Under the pieces are notes generated by a model. That model was not told the origin of the DNA and did no database searches. It saw only the letters and a program-made list of their open reading frames with translations. Below, piece by piece: positions 1 to 7,388 of a stretch of 9,496 nt of DNA. The translations under genes and the position numbers were made by a program. Positions within the stretch are counted from its first letter, which is position 1, and the number at the start of each line of letters is the position of its first letter. The stretch comes from an uncultured Lysobacterales bacterium (GTDB lineage: Bacteria > Pseudomonadota > Gammaproteobacteria > Xanthomonadales > Xanthomonadaceae): NCBI GenBank assembly GCA_946886865.1, contig CAMPJI010000089.1:1-9496 (forward strand). Direction: 5' to 3'.

Positions 1-1214
1 CGGATGCCGATGCCGCGCCACTTGGCGGCCACGCTGGTGTCGTCGGGCGAGATATACAGGCCGGGCTCGATGGTGAACACCATGCCCGGCTCCAGCAGGC
101 GCGACTCGCCGTCGATGCGGTACTCGCCGACGTCGTGCACGTCCAGCCCGATCCAGTGGCCGGTCTTGTGCCGGTAGAAGCGCTTGTAGCGCTCCTCGGA
201 AATGTTCTTCTCGAGCGAGCCCTTGAGCAGCCCGAGCTTGAGCAGGCCTTCGGTGAGCGTTTCCACGGCCGCATCGTGCCCGGCCTGGTACGGCACGCCG
301 GGGCGTGCCTGCGCCAGTGCGGCGGCCTGCGCTTGGCCGACGAGGTCGTGCAGCGCCCGCTGCGCCGGGGTGAACCGGCCGTTGGCGGGGAAGGTGCGGG
401 TGATATCGGCGGCGTAGCCGCGGTATTCGGCCCCGGCATCGATCAGCACCAGGTCGCCATCGTGGATGCGGCCGGCGTTGGCGACGTAGTGCAGCACGCA
501 GCCGTTGGCACCGGCGCCGACGATGCTGCCGTAGGCCGGCGCGGCATCGTGCATCCGGAAGGTGTATTCCAGCTGCGCCTGCAACTGGTACTCGTGCATG
601 CCCGGCCGCACCGCGCGCATCGCGGCGGCATGCGCTTCAACGGTGATGTCGGCGGCGCGCTGCATCAGCTTGAGCTCGTCGCGGTCCTTGAACAGCCGCA
701 TCTCGTCGAGCAGGTGGCCGAGCTCGAGGAACTCGTGCGGCGGCTGCGCGCCCATGCGCATCATCGCGCGCACGCGATTTACCCAGCCGATCAGCTGCAG
801 GTCGAACTCGGCGTCGCGCCCGAAGTGGTAGTACACGCGCGAACGGCCTTCCAGCAGGCCGGGCAGGATGTCGTCCAGATCGCCGATCGGGTAAGCGTCG
901 TCCATGCCGAACGCCTCGACCGCGCCTTCCGGGCCGAAGCGCGGCCCGTCCCAGCCCTCGCGGTCCGGGTCGCGTTCGCGGCAGAACAGCAGCGCCTCGC
1001 CGTGGGCGCGCCCCGGCACCAGCACGAGGACGGCCTCGGGCTCGGGAAATCCGGTGAGGTACGAAAAGTCCGAGTCCTGCCGATAAGGATGGTGGGTATC
1101 GCGGCTGCGGACGGTTTCCTTGGCCGCGGGCAACACCAGGATGGCGTCGTCGCCGGCCATCCGCATCAACTGCTTCCGGCGGCGAACGTAGGACCTGAGG
1201 GGAATGCGGGGCAT
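1..1214 (-). CDS. pepP: Xaa-Pro aminopeptidase PepP (aminopeptidase P, M24B), 3' end cut by window edge
   Basis: A cytosolic metallopeptidase that removes an N-terminal residue preceding proline. Read on the minus strand from ATG at 1214 it is open to the window edge, giving 404 codons plus two bases; the E. coli enzyme is about 440 residues, so roughly 35-40 C-terminal residues are missing. The start begins MPRIPLRSYVRRRKQL, which lines up with the start of E. coli PepP, followed by the family block YRQDSDFSYLTGFPEPEA. The pita-bread metal ligands are visible: D259 (LIDAG), D270 (AADITRTF), H353 (GHWIGLDVHD) and E383 (FTIEPGLY). The fifth ligand, a Glu just after GIGIR, falls just off the window. 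The gene follows ygfB after a 10-base gap, so the two are probably one transcript. I see no good ribosome-binding site, which fits coupling to upstream translation. Confidence 0.96.
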   Translation of the reverse strand, partial: MPRIPLRSYVRRRKQLMRMAGDDAILVLPAAKETVRSRDTHHPYRQDSDFSYLTGFPEPEAVLVLVPGRAHGEALLFCRERDPDREGWDGPRFGPEGAVEAFGMDDAYPIGDLDDILPGLLEGRSRVYYHFGRDAEFDLQLIGWVNRVRAMMRMGAQPPHEFLELGHLLDEMRLFKDRDELKLMQRAADITVEAHAAAMRAVRPGMHEYQLQAQLEYTFRMHDAAPAYGSIVGAGANGCVLHYVANAGRIHDGDLVLIDAGAEYRGYAADITRTFPANGRFTPAQRALHDLVGQAQAAALAQARPGVPYQAGHDAAVETLTEGLLKLGLLKGSLEKNISEERYKRFYRHKTGHWIGLDVHDVGEYRIDGESRLLEPGMVFTIEPGLYISPDDTSVAAKWRGIGI

Positions 1215-1224
1215 GGCGCGCACG

Positions 1225-1785
1225 TCAGTTCAGCCGCTGCCGGTGGCGCGCGGCCAGCACGCAGTCGCCGTGCAGCAGCAGCGCGGCCACGCGCACGAAC
1301 TCCTCGATTTCCGCCAGCGCGTCCTCGTCCTCGTCGTCGCCCTCTTCCTGCGGCTGCGCGGCCGCCAGTTTGGCGATGTCGCCCAGTGCCTCGGTGGCCT
1401 CCTCCGACAGCTTCGGGTCGGCGCCGGAGGCCAGGCCGAAGGCGCCCAGGAACCCCCGGCACCAGTCGAACAACGCACCGCTGCGCTCGGCCAGCGTGGC
1501 ATCGGCGGGCGGCAGCAGCAGCTCGAAGGCGAAATCACGGTCGGCCAGTTGCGCGGCGCTGGCCAGCCGCAGGTCATCCAGCGCGTCGCCGCTGCCGGTG
1601 AGCGGCGCGGCCGGGTCGGCCAGCACGTCGCGCAGCCACTCCGGGCGCGACGCACCGCCGCCCGCCAGCCAGCCGCACAGGCTGCCGTGCAGCTCGGCGG
1701 CGGTGACCCCGAGGGCCAGGCGGCGGACGGCGTCGTCAACGGTGGCAATGGGCGGCAGGTCGGGCGCGGGGGTGGCGTGCGGCAC
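1225..1785 (-). CDS. ygfB: YgfB/YecA-type UPF0149 family protein
   Basis: A 186-residue protein of the UPF0149 (YgfB) family, whose usual length is 180-195 and which usually lies directly upstream of pepP in gammaproteobacteria, as here. Visible family features are the N-terminal helix with TAAELHGSLCGWLAGG, a central FELLLPP block, the GWxxGFL-like DWCRGFLGAFGLASG, an acidic stretch (EEGDDEDED) and the conserved C-terminal EEFVRVAALLLHGD. The frame stays open far upstream (to 3210), but that part is antisense to the sensor gene. No ATG in this frame fits. GTG at 1785 is preferred because a GGAG sequence lies five bases before it; another GTG lies eight codons upstream. Biochemical function is not securely known; in Pseudomonas YgfB has been linked to control of antibiotic-resistance genes, which I would not transfer here without a test. 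Confidence 0.92.
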   Translation of the reverse strand: MPHATPAPDLPPIATVDDAVRRLALGVTAAELHGSLCGWLAGGGASRPEWLRDVLADPAAPLTGSGDALDDLRLASAAQLADRDFAFELLLPPADATLAERSGALFDWCRGFLGAFGLASGADPKLSEEATEALGDIAKLAAAQPQEEGDDEDEDALAEIEEFVRVAALLLHGDCVLAARHRQRLN

Positions 1786-1813
1786 GGCGGCTCCATGGAT
1801 GAAAGGCACCCGC

Positions 1814-1819
1814 AGTCTA
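1814..1819 (-). promoter_or_regulatory. Candidate -10 element for ygfB-pepP
   Basis: On the minus strand TAGACT (four of six to TATAAT) would start transcription near 1807, leaving a leader of about 22 bases that contains the GGAG before the ygfB GTG. No convincing -35 hexamer is seen 16-18 bases upstream. Position is reasonable but the call rests on one hexamer. Confidence 0.35.
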
Positions 1820-1827
1820 GCAATGCG

Positions 1828-1859
1828 CCGGGCCGGCACGCGTCTCGCACGGTGCCCGG
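1828..1859. repeat. Inverted repeat in the divergent ygfB / sensor control region
   Basis: CCGGGC at 1828-1833 is matched by GCCCGG at 1854-1859, with a further GGCAC / GTGCC pairing offset inside it. The dyad lies between the two candidate -10 elements of the divergent genes, so it could be an operator or a hairpin in a transcript. GC-rich DNA yields such dyads often, and no T-tract follows on either strand, so it is not a terminator. Confidence 0.35.
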
Positions 1860-1889
1860 ATGGTCCCGTGCGGCGACGCTCAAAGGCCC

Positions 1890-1895
1890 TACACT
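1890..1895 (+). promoter_or_regulatory. Candidate -10 element for the c-di-GMP sensor gene
   Basis: TACACT (four of six to TATAAT) lies 94 bases before the preferred GTG start. It would start transcription near 1902, giving a leader of about 88 bases, or about 22 bases if the upstream GTG at 1924 were used. No clear -35 is visible, so this is weak support. Confidence 0.3.
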
Positions 1896-1989
1896 GCCGG
1901 CAGCCACGCCAGCCGACGGACTCGTGCGAGCGCACCGCCTTTCCGCCAACGCCATCGATGCCCCGCGCGCCACCGGCGCCGGCCGGGCC

Positions 1990-4900
1990 GTGAGCCGCCT
2001 GGCGACGCTGTGGCTGGCGGCGCTGTGGCTGGCTTCGCTGCTCGTATCCGCGCCCGCATCGGCGGCCACGCGCGACTTCTACTTCCAGCGGCTGGGCAGC
2101 GAATACGGGCTGGCGCAGAACACCGTCACCGCACTGGCACAGGACGGCGAAGGGTTCGTCTGGGTGGGCACGCAGGGCGGGCTGCACCGCTTCGACGGAC
2201 AGCGCTACGTGCTCTTCCGCCACGACCCGCGCGACCCGGCCAGCCTCCCGGACAGTTACATCACCGCGCTGTCGGTCGATGGCGATGCGCTCTGGGTCGG
2301 GTCGTACAGCGAGTATGTCGCGCGGCTGGACCTGGCCACCGGGGAGATCCGGCGCTACGCCGTGGACGCGGGGGCGCCGGCCGGTGAGCGCCACGTCCGC
2401 GCACTGCTCGCGCACGAGGGCGCCGTCTGGGTGGGCACATCGCAGGGCCTGGAGCGGCTCGACCCTCAGACCGGCACCCGCACCCGCGTGCTTGCGCTCG
2501 ATGAGGCCGATGGCGGCCGACAGATGCTGCTCGCCGATACGCGTCGGGGGCTGTGGTATGCCACGCCTGCCGGCCTCTACCGCATCGGCGCGGACGGCGC
2601 GGCGCGCCGCATCGGCCCGGAGGCGCCCGCCCTCGCGCTGGCACGGGACCGCCGCGGCCACCTCTGGGTGGGCGGGAGCGACGGCCTGTACCGGCTGCAT
2701 TCCGATGGCCGCCGCCTCGTGCCCGTGTGGCTGCAGCCGGCCGAACTGCCGGGCGGGGCGGTGCGCGCGATCGTGCAGGCGCCCGATGACCGGTTGTGGT
2801 TCGCCGTGGGATTCCATGGCCTGCGCCGGTTCGACCCGGACACCGGCCGGGTGGAGGAAATCGTCGAGGGGCCGGCGATCACCGCGTCGCTGCCGGAGAA
2901 CGGCATCGAGACGCTGATGGTCGACCGCGGCGGCATCCTCTGGGCCGGTGGCCAGCTGCGCGGCGTATCGGTCACCGACCCGCAGGGTGCGCGCTTCCGC
3001 TACGTACTGGACGACAGCAGCGGCCGCCTGGACGCGATCATTTCCGACAACAGCATCCGGGCGCTGCGGGACGGCGGCGACGGCACACTGTGGGTGGGCA
3101 CGGACAACGGCCGTCTGCTGCGCTACGGGTTGGCCCGCGACATCTTCGAGGACTGGACCGACCGCATGGGCGGGCGGACCCGGATCATGGCCATCGTGCC
3201 CGCCGGGCACGACCGGTTATGGCTGGCGACCTCCAAGGGCCTGATGCGGCTGGACCCGCAGGCGGGCACGGTCGACCCCGTGCCGCTGCGCGGCTTCGAG
3301 GACACCGGGATCCGGGCGATTTCCATCGACCGCAACGGCGACATGTGGCTGGGCACGTTGCGGTCGGGCCTGCTGCAGGTCGGGCGCCGGGGCGGTGCGG
3401 TCAGGGCGCATCCGCTGGGTACCCGGGACGGCGCGTCGGCCCCTATCGTTCACGGGCTGCTGCACGACCGCCGCGGGCGTCTGTGGGTGGCGACCTCCGA
3501 CGGCCTGGCCATGCGCGACCCGGCCACGGGGCGCATCCGCCTGTTCCAGCGCACCGCCGACGCACCGGATTCGCTGCCGGGAAATCTCGTGCGGGCCTTG
3601 CACGAGGGCCGCGACGGATCGATCTGGGTCGGCACGCACACCGGCCTGGGCCGCGTGGTGGAGCAGGCCGAAGGGCGCATCGCCTTCCAGCACCCGCTCG
3701 CCGACGCGCTGGGTGACGCGCCGACGCCGGTGGTGTTCTCGATCCTGGGTGATGGCACCGGTGCGCTCTGGCTGGGCACGAACGCGGGCCTGGTGCGCTA
3801 CGACCCGGGAGAGGGCCGGGCACAGCAGTACGGCCTGGCCGACGGGCTGCAGGACCTGGAGTTCAACGGCGGCGCGGCCACCCGGCTGTCCGATGGGCAG
3901 CTCGTGTTCGGCGGGGTGCGCGGGATCAACCTGTTCGACCCCACGCGGTTGCGCGATGCGTCCTTCACGCCGCCGCTCAAGCTGCTGTCGGCGCAGCTGG
4001 GCGCCCAGCCGGCGGACAGCGGGGGCGCACTCTGGCAACAGGAGGCGCTGTCACTGCCCAGCGGCACCGAGCTGCTGCGCCTGCGCATCGGCGCGCTCGA
4101 CTTCGCCCCCGGCGCGCGCATCCACTACCGCTACCGCATGGACGGCTTCGACTCGGACTGGATCGACAACGGCCGCCAGGGCGACATCACCTACACCCGG
4201 CTGCCGCCGGGCGATTACACCTTCCGCGCCCAGTCCACCAACCGCGACGGCGTCTGGACCGAGCACGCGCTGTCGCTGCCGGTCAGCGTCGCCCCCCCGG
4301 CCTGGCGCCACCCGCTGGTGATCGCCGCCGCCGTGCTGGTGTTGCTGGCGGCGCTGACGACGGCAGGCTGGCGCTGGCACCGTCGGCGACGCCTGGAGCA
4401 GGGCTGGTTCCGCCAGATCCGCGAGCGCGAGGAGCGCCTCAAGCTGGCGCTGTGGGCGTCCGGCGAGCAGTTCTGGGACTACGACCTCAAGCGACGCGAA
4501 CTTCACGGCATGCGCGCGCAGGACGAGGAGATCGGCACGAACCCGGAGCTGACCGTGCGTGCGCGCGTCGCCGCCGACCACGAAATCCACCCGGAAGACC
4601 TGCCGCAGGTGACCGAGCGCCTGCGCGAGCATCTGCGCGGGCATGCCGCGCTGTTCCTGTCGGAGCACCGCGTGCGCAACCCGGCCGGCAGCTGGGACTG
4701 GATCCGCGCGCGGGGCCGCGTGGTCGAGCGCGATGAGCACGGGCATGCCTTGCGCGTCGCGGGCACCGCACGCGACATCACCGCCAGCCGCAGCGCCGAG
4801 CGCGACCGCCGCGTGTCCAGCGAAGTGTTGCGCAGCATGGCCGAGGCGGTGGCGGTGTTCGACAGCGACTTCACGTTTGTCTCCGTGAACCCGGCGTTCG

Positions 4901-6525
4901 AGCGCATGACCGGCTACACCGGCGTGGACGTGATCGGCCGACCCACCAGCCTGATCGACAGCCGCCAGCACGACCCGGACTTCTACCACCAGATGCGCGC
5001 GCAGATGCAGCGCAACGGCCGCTGGTCGGGCGAGATCTGGCAGCAGCGCAAGGACGGCAGCGAGTTCCTGTGCTGGCTGCAGTGCAGCGCCGTGCAGGAA
5101 ACCACCGGTACCGCCCGCGTGCAGTACGTGGCCGTGCTCACCGATATCACCGACCAGAAGCGTGCCGAGCAGGAACTGCGCTACCTGGCCAACTACGACA
5201 CGCTGACCAGCCTGCCCAATCGCACGCTGCTGTCGGAGCGGCTGTCGCGGGCCATCGTCCGCGCCCGGCGCAACAGCCAGAAGGTGGCGGTGCTGTTCCT
5301 GGACTTGGACCGCTTCAAGGACATCAACGACTCGCTCGGCCATGCCGCCGGCGACCGCATCCTGCGCGCGGTCGCGCAACGCCTGCAGGAGACGGTGGGC
5401 AACCGCCACACCGTGGCGCGGCTGGGCGGCGACGAGTTCACCGTGGTGCTGGAAAACCTCGACAACGCGCAGCAGGCCGAGGAGGTCGCGCGCAACATCA
5501 TCGTCGCCTTCGAGGCGCCACTGGACGTGGACGAGCGCCACGACATCGCGATCTCGCCCTCCATCGGCATCAGCCTGTACCCGGACCACGCCCAGGTCCC
5601 GACCGACCTGCTCAAGCAGGCCGACACGGCGATGTACCAGGCCAAGGCCGGCGGCCGCCGCACCTACATGCAGTACACCGAGGCGATGGACATCGAGATC
5701 CGCCGCCGCGCCACCATCAGCGCGGCGCTGCGCAAGGTGCTGGACCGCGGCGAACTGCGTCTGGCCTTCCAGCCGCAGCTGTCGCTGGCCGATGGCCGGA
5801 TCACCGGTGTTGAAGCCCTGCTGCGCTGGTCCAGCCCGGAGTACGGCGAGATCCCGCCTTCACAGTTCATCCCGCTGGCCGAAGAGACCGGCCTGATCCT
5901 GGAGATCGGCGAGTGGGCACTGCGCGAGGCCTGTTCGACGCTGGCGCGCTGGCGGCCGCACGGGCTGGAGGACCTCGCCATCGCCGTGAACGTCTCGGCC
6001 CTGCAGCTGCTGCGCGGCGACCTGCCACAGGTCGTGGCGCGGGTGCTGGCCGAAACCCGCCTGCCCCCGGCGTGCCTGGAGCTGGAGCTGACCGAGAGCG
6101 TGATCATGGCCAACGCCCAGCACAACGCCGACCTGCTGCAGCGCCTGCGCGGCATCGGCGTCGGACTGGCCATCGACGATTTCGGCACCGGGTACTCGTC
6201 GCTGTCCTACCTGAAGCGGTTGCCGATCACGACGTTGAAGATCGACAAGGAATTCATCGACGACCTCACCCACGACGCCGACGACGAGGCGATCACCAGC
6301 ACGATCATCACCATGGCGCACTCGCTGGGCCTGAACGTCGTGGCCGAAGGCGTCGAAGGCGAAGCGCAGATGCAGTTCCTGCGTGAGCACGGCTGCGATG
6401 AAGTCCAGGGGTACTGGCTGTCGCGACCGCTGGACGCGCAGGCGTGCCTGGCCTTCCTGCGAACGTGGCCAGGGGCACGGGCGCCGACGCCCGCCGCGGC
6501 AGCGCTCGCCGACCCGCTCCCATGA
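1990..6525 (+). CDS. Membrane sensor: double beta-propeller, Y_Y_Y, two PAS, GGDEF and EAL (c-di-GMP turnover)
   Basis: A 1511-residue inner-membrane signalling protein. GTG 1990 is preferred because it gives a compact signal peptide (one Arg, LWLAALWLASLL core, cleavage near SAPASAA, residue 25); GTG 1924 is an in-frame alternative, and the ATG at 1204 is not credible because it overlaps ygfB. Residues ~40-660 carry 14 Reg_prop-type repeats (WVGT..GL.R.D style; first W58, last FGGVRGINLFD), enough for two seven-bladed propellers. A Y_Y_Y domain (~698-765) precedes one transmembrane helix (~777-796). Cytoplasmic parts are PAS (~815-935), PAS (943-1058), GGDEF (~1063-1223, GGDEF at 1146-1150) and EAL (~1240-1490). 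EAL 1275-1277, N1334, D1396-D1397, K1417, E1453 and Q1473 are all present, so phosphodiesterase activity is expected. The RxxD inhibitory site before GGDEF is absent. The periplasmic ligand is unknown; related two-component sensors of this fold bind oligosaccharides. Which activity dominates cannot be read from sequence. Confidence 0.93.
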   Translation: MSRLATLWLAALWLASLLVSAPASAATRDFYFQRLGSEYGLAQNTVTALAQDGEGFVWVGTQGGLHRFDGQRYVLFRHDPRDPASLPDSYITALSVDGDALWVGSYSEYVARLDLATGEIRRYAVDAGAPAGERHVRALLAHEGAVWVGTSQGLERLDPQTGTRTRVLALDEADGGRQMLLADTRRGLWYATPAGLYRIGADGAARRIGPEAPALALARDRRGHLWVGGSDGLYRLHSDGRRLVPVWLQPAELPGGAVRAIVQAPDDRLWFAVGFHGLRRFDPDTGRVEEIVEGPAITASLPENGIETLMVDRGGILWAGGQLRGVSVTDPQGARFRYVLDDSSGRLDAIISDNSIRALRDGGDGTLWVGTDNGRLLRYGLARDIFEDWTDRMGGRTRIMAIVPAGHDRLWLATSKGLMRLDPQAGTVDPVPLRGFEDTGIRAISIDRNGDMWLGTLRSGLLQVGRRGGAVRAHPLGTRDGASAPIVHGLLHDRRGRLWVATSDGLAMRDPATGRIRLFQRTADAPDSLPGNLVRALHEGRDGSIWVGTHTGLGRVVEQAEGRIAFQHPLADALGDAPTPVVFSILGDGTGALWLGTNAGLVRYDPGEGRAQQYGLADGLQDLEFNGGAATRLSDGQLVFGGVRGINLFDPTRLRDASFTPPLKLLSAQLGAQPADSGGALWQQEALSLPSGTELLRLRIGALDFAPGARIHYRYRMDGFDSDWIDNGRQGDITYTRLPPGDYTFRAQSTNRDGVWTEHALSLPVSVAPPAWRHPLVIAAAVLVLLAALTTAGWRWHRRRRLEQGWFRQIREREERLKLALWASGEQFWDYDLKRRELHGMRAQDEEIGTNPELTVRARVAADHEIHPEDLPQVTERLREHLRGHAALFLSEHRVRNPAGSWDWIRARGRVVERDEHGHALRVAGTARDITASRSAERDRRVSSEVLRSMAEAVAVFDSDFTFVSVNPAFERMTGYTGVDVIGRPTSLIDSRQHDPDFYHQMRAQMQRNGRWSGEIWQQRKDGSEFLCWLQCSAVQETTGTARVQYVAVLTDITDQKRAEQELRYLANYDTLTSLPNRTLLSERLSRAIVRARRNSQKVAVLFLDLDRFKDINDSLGHAAGDRILRAVAQRLQETVGNRHTVARLGGDEFTVVLENLDNAQQAEEVARNIIVAFEAPLDVDERHDIAISPSIGISLYPDHAQVPTDLLKQADTAMYQAKAGGRRTYMQYTEAMDIEIRRRATISAALRKVLDRGELRLAFQPQLSLADGRITGVEALLRWSSPEYGEIPPSQFIPLAEETGLILEIGEWALREACSTLARWRPHGLEDLAIAVNVSALQLLRGDLPQVVARVLAETRLPPACLELELTESVIMANAQHNADLLQRLRGIGVGLAIDDFGTGYSSLSYLKRLPITTLKIDKEFIDDLTHDADDEAITSTIITMAHSLGLNVVAEGVEGEAQMQFLREHGCDEVQGYWLSRPLDAQACLAFLRTWPGARAPTPAAAALADPLP

Positions 6526-6534
6526 GGGGGCACC

Positions 6535-6549
6535 GCGGTCCTTGACCGC
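6535..6549 (+). other. Small hairpin after the sensor gene, overlapping the next promoter
   Basis: GCGGTC and GACCGC pair perfectly around a three-base loop, ten bases after the sensor stop codon. No T-tract follows, so it is a poor intrinsic terminator. Its right arm shares bases with the TTGACC hexamer of the next candidate promoter, so it might equally be a binding-site dyad or chance. Confidence 0.3.
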
Positions 6550-6570
6550 CTCCCCGGCCCTGCCTATCGT
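6542..6570 (+). promoter_or_regulatory. Candidate sigma-70 promoter for the zapB-like / zapA pair
   Basis: TTGACC at 6542-6547 (five of six to TTGACA) and TATCGT at 6565-6570 (four of six to TATAAT) are separated by exactly 17 bases. Seven bases beyond the -10 lies A6577, the first base of the next gene's ATG. No ribosome-binding site precedes that ATG, so a leaderless message is the simplest reading. Confidence 0.5.
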
Positions 6571-6576
6571 GCCGGC

Positions 6577-6807
6577 ATGCAGCCCGCCGACCCCGTGGAC
6601 CCCCTTGCCCAGTTGCAGGCGTTGAGCCAGCGGATCGAGGCGCTCGCCGATCGCGTGCGTCGCCTGGGCGAGGAGAACCGCAGCCTGCGCCAGCAGCATG
6701 AGCAGTTGTCGGGCGAACGTGCCGCGCTGTTGGCCAAGAACGAACAGGCGCGTGCGCGGGTCGAGGCGATGATCGCGCGGCTGAAGTCACTGGAGCAGCA
6801 CACGTGA
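6577..6807 (+). CDS. ZapB-like short coiled-coil protein (TIGR02449 type)
   Basis: A 76-residue protein that is almost all predicted coiled coil: leucines and other hydrophobics at heptad spacing run from LAQLQALSQRIEAL through RLGEENRSLRQQHEQL to the end, with many Glu, Gln and Arg. There is no signal peptide or membrane segment. Size, charge pattern and position resemble the TIGR02449 family found before zapA in several gammaproteobacteria, and the pattern resembles ZapB, the ZapA partner that links the Z-ring to the nucleoid end in E. coli. That it binds ZapA is inference. Its TGA overlaps the zapA GTG by four bases (GTGA), so the two are translationally coupled. No ribosome-binding site precedes the ATG; see the promoter at 6542. 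Coiled coils give false similarity easily, so the ZapB link rests mainly on context. Confidence 0.85.
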   Translation: MQPADPVDPLAQLQALSQRIEALADRVRRLGEENRSLRQQHEQLSGERAALLAKNEQARARVEAMIARLKSLEQHT

Positions 6808-7106
6808 GCAAGTCGACACCGGTCAGCATCCGGTTGCTCGATCGCGAGTACACCGTAGGCTGCGAGCCCGACGAACGCGACAGCCTGCTGGCGGCCGCCA
6901 AGCTGCTGGACAGCCGCATGCGCGAGATCCGCGGCAGCAACCGCATGGCCGCACTCGATCGCGTGGCGGTATTGGCCGCGCTCAATTTCGCCCACGAACT
7001 CCAGCAATTGCGCGACGACAACGCCGGCCGCGACCGCGAGCTCTCGCGCAGCCTGGGCGACCTGAACCGCCGCCTGGACGACCTGTTCGACACGCCTGCT
7101 CGCTGA
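6804..7106 (+). CDS. zapA: Cell division protein ZapA
   Basis: A 100-residue cytosolic protein that cross-links FtsZ protofilaments and promotes Z-ring assembly. The N-terminal globular part starts with the typical pattern PVSIRLLDREYTVGCEPDE, followed by the helix SLLAAAKLLDSRMREIR and the family signature RMAALDRVAVLAALNFAHEL; the C-terminus (LQQLRDDN to LNRRLDDLF) is a coiled coil for dimer and tetramer formation. Length is normal for ZapA (about 100-110). The GTG start overlaps the upstream stop as GTGA and the protein begins at the expected place for the family. The gene directly precedes the 6S RNA gene, the same order as zapA-ssrS in E. coli. It is probably expressed from the promoter of the upstream gene. 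Confidence 0.96.
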   Translation: MSKSTPVSIRLLDREYTVGCEPDERDSLLAAAKLLDSRMREIRGSNRMAALDRVAVLAALNFAHELQQLRDDNAGRDRELSRSLGDLNRRLDDLFDTPAR

Positions 7107-7175
7107 GCGGGACGCCCCTGTGAACACGCATTGACCGCCACCGACGGGCGGGCGTGCGCACGCGGTATGTCGGGC

Positions 7176-7181
7176 TATACT
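7176..7181 (+). promoter_or_regulatory. -10 element of the 6S RNA promoter
   Basis: TATACT matches TATAAT at five of six bases and stands out in GC-rich surroundings. Seven bases downstream is A7188, two bases before the first base of the 6S closing stem, which fits the usual 5' end of the mature RNA. A clear -35 is not visible at 16-18 bases; the TTGACC at 7131 is too far upstream to pair with it. Confidence 0.65.
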
Positions 7182-7187
7182 TTGCCT

Positions 7188-7377
7188 ACGTCCTCTGCTG
7201 TGGACGACGGCGTGCGCAAACATTCGCCTTGTCCCTTAATTGCGACCGCGGGGATGCGACGGAAGCCCGGAGTGCAAGTCCGCCTTGTAGCGGGAAGCCC
7301 GAAGGCCTCCTAGCGTTCCCACTTGAACCCCGGGTTCAAGGTCGTTTCGCGCGCATCGCCATCGGCGGAGGACTTTT
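7188..7377 (+). ncRNA. ssrS: 6S RNA
   Basis: An RNA that mimics an open promoter, binds the housekeeping sigma-70 RNA polymerase and dampens its activity in stationary phase. Three observations support it. The 5' GTCCTCTGCTG (7190-7200) pairs along its whole length, with two G-U pairs, with CGGCGGAGGAC (7363-7373). Inside that, GGCG/CGCC, TGCGC/GCGCA and AAAC/GTTT continue the long closing stem. Near the 3' side CTTGAACC..GGTTCAAGG (7322-7341) closely matches the conserved 3' hairpin of E. coli 6S RNA. The length, about 190 bases, and position between zapA and fau are as expected. Four T follow the closing stem at 7374-7377. The exact 3' end is uncertain by several bases. Confidence 0.95.
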
Positions 7378-7388
7378 CAATTCCGGTT

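Noticed and set aside
135..1601. Plus-strand open frame of 488 codons over pepP and ygfB
   Set aside because: The minus strand encodes PepP with all visible metal ligands; the plus frame ends in Arg/Ala/Pro low complexity.
1204..1989. N-terminal extension of the sensor reading frame from ATG 1204
   Set aside because: It is antisense to ygfB across 1225-1785, is low-complexity Gln/Arg/Gly-rich, and lies before a clear signal peptide; high GC keeps the frame open.
1786..3210. Upstream extension of the ygfB reading frame on the minus strand
   Set aside because: It is antisense to the propeller part of the sensor, shows no family motif, and is explained by codon bias on the opposite strand.
4051..5589. 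Long minus-strand open frame of 512 codons inside the sensor gene
   Set aside because: Composition is typical of a GC-rich shadow frame (Ala, Val, His, Arg and Gln runs), and the plus strand encodes recognisable PAS and GGDEF domains.
7131..7136. TTGACC as the -35 of the 6S promoter
   Set aside because: It lies 39 bases before the TATACT -10, far beyond a workable spacer.
7255..7310. Cobalamin-riboswitch-like GGAAGCCCGGAGTGCAAGTC sequence
   Set aside because: It falls in the apical part of a well-supported 6S RNA fold, and no cobalamin gene is nearby.
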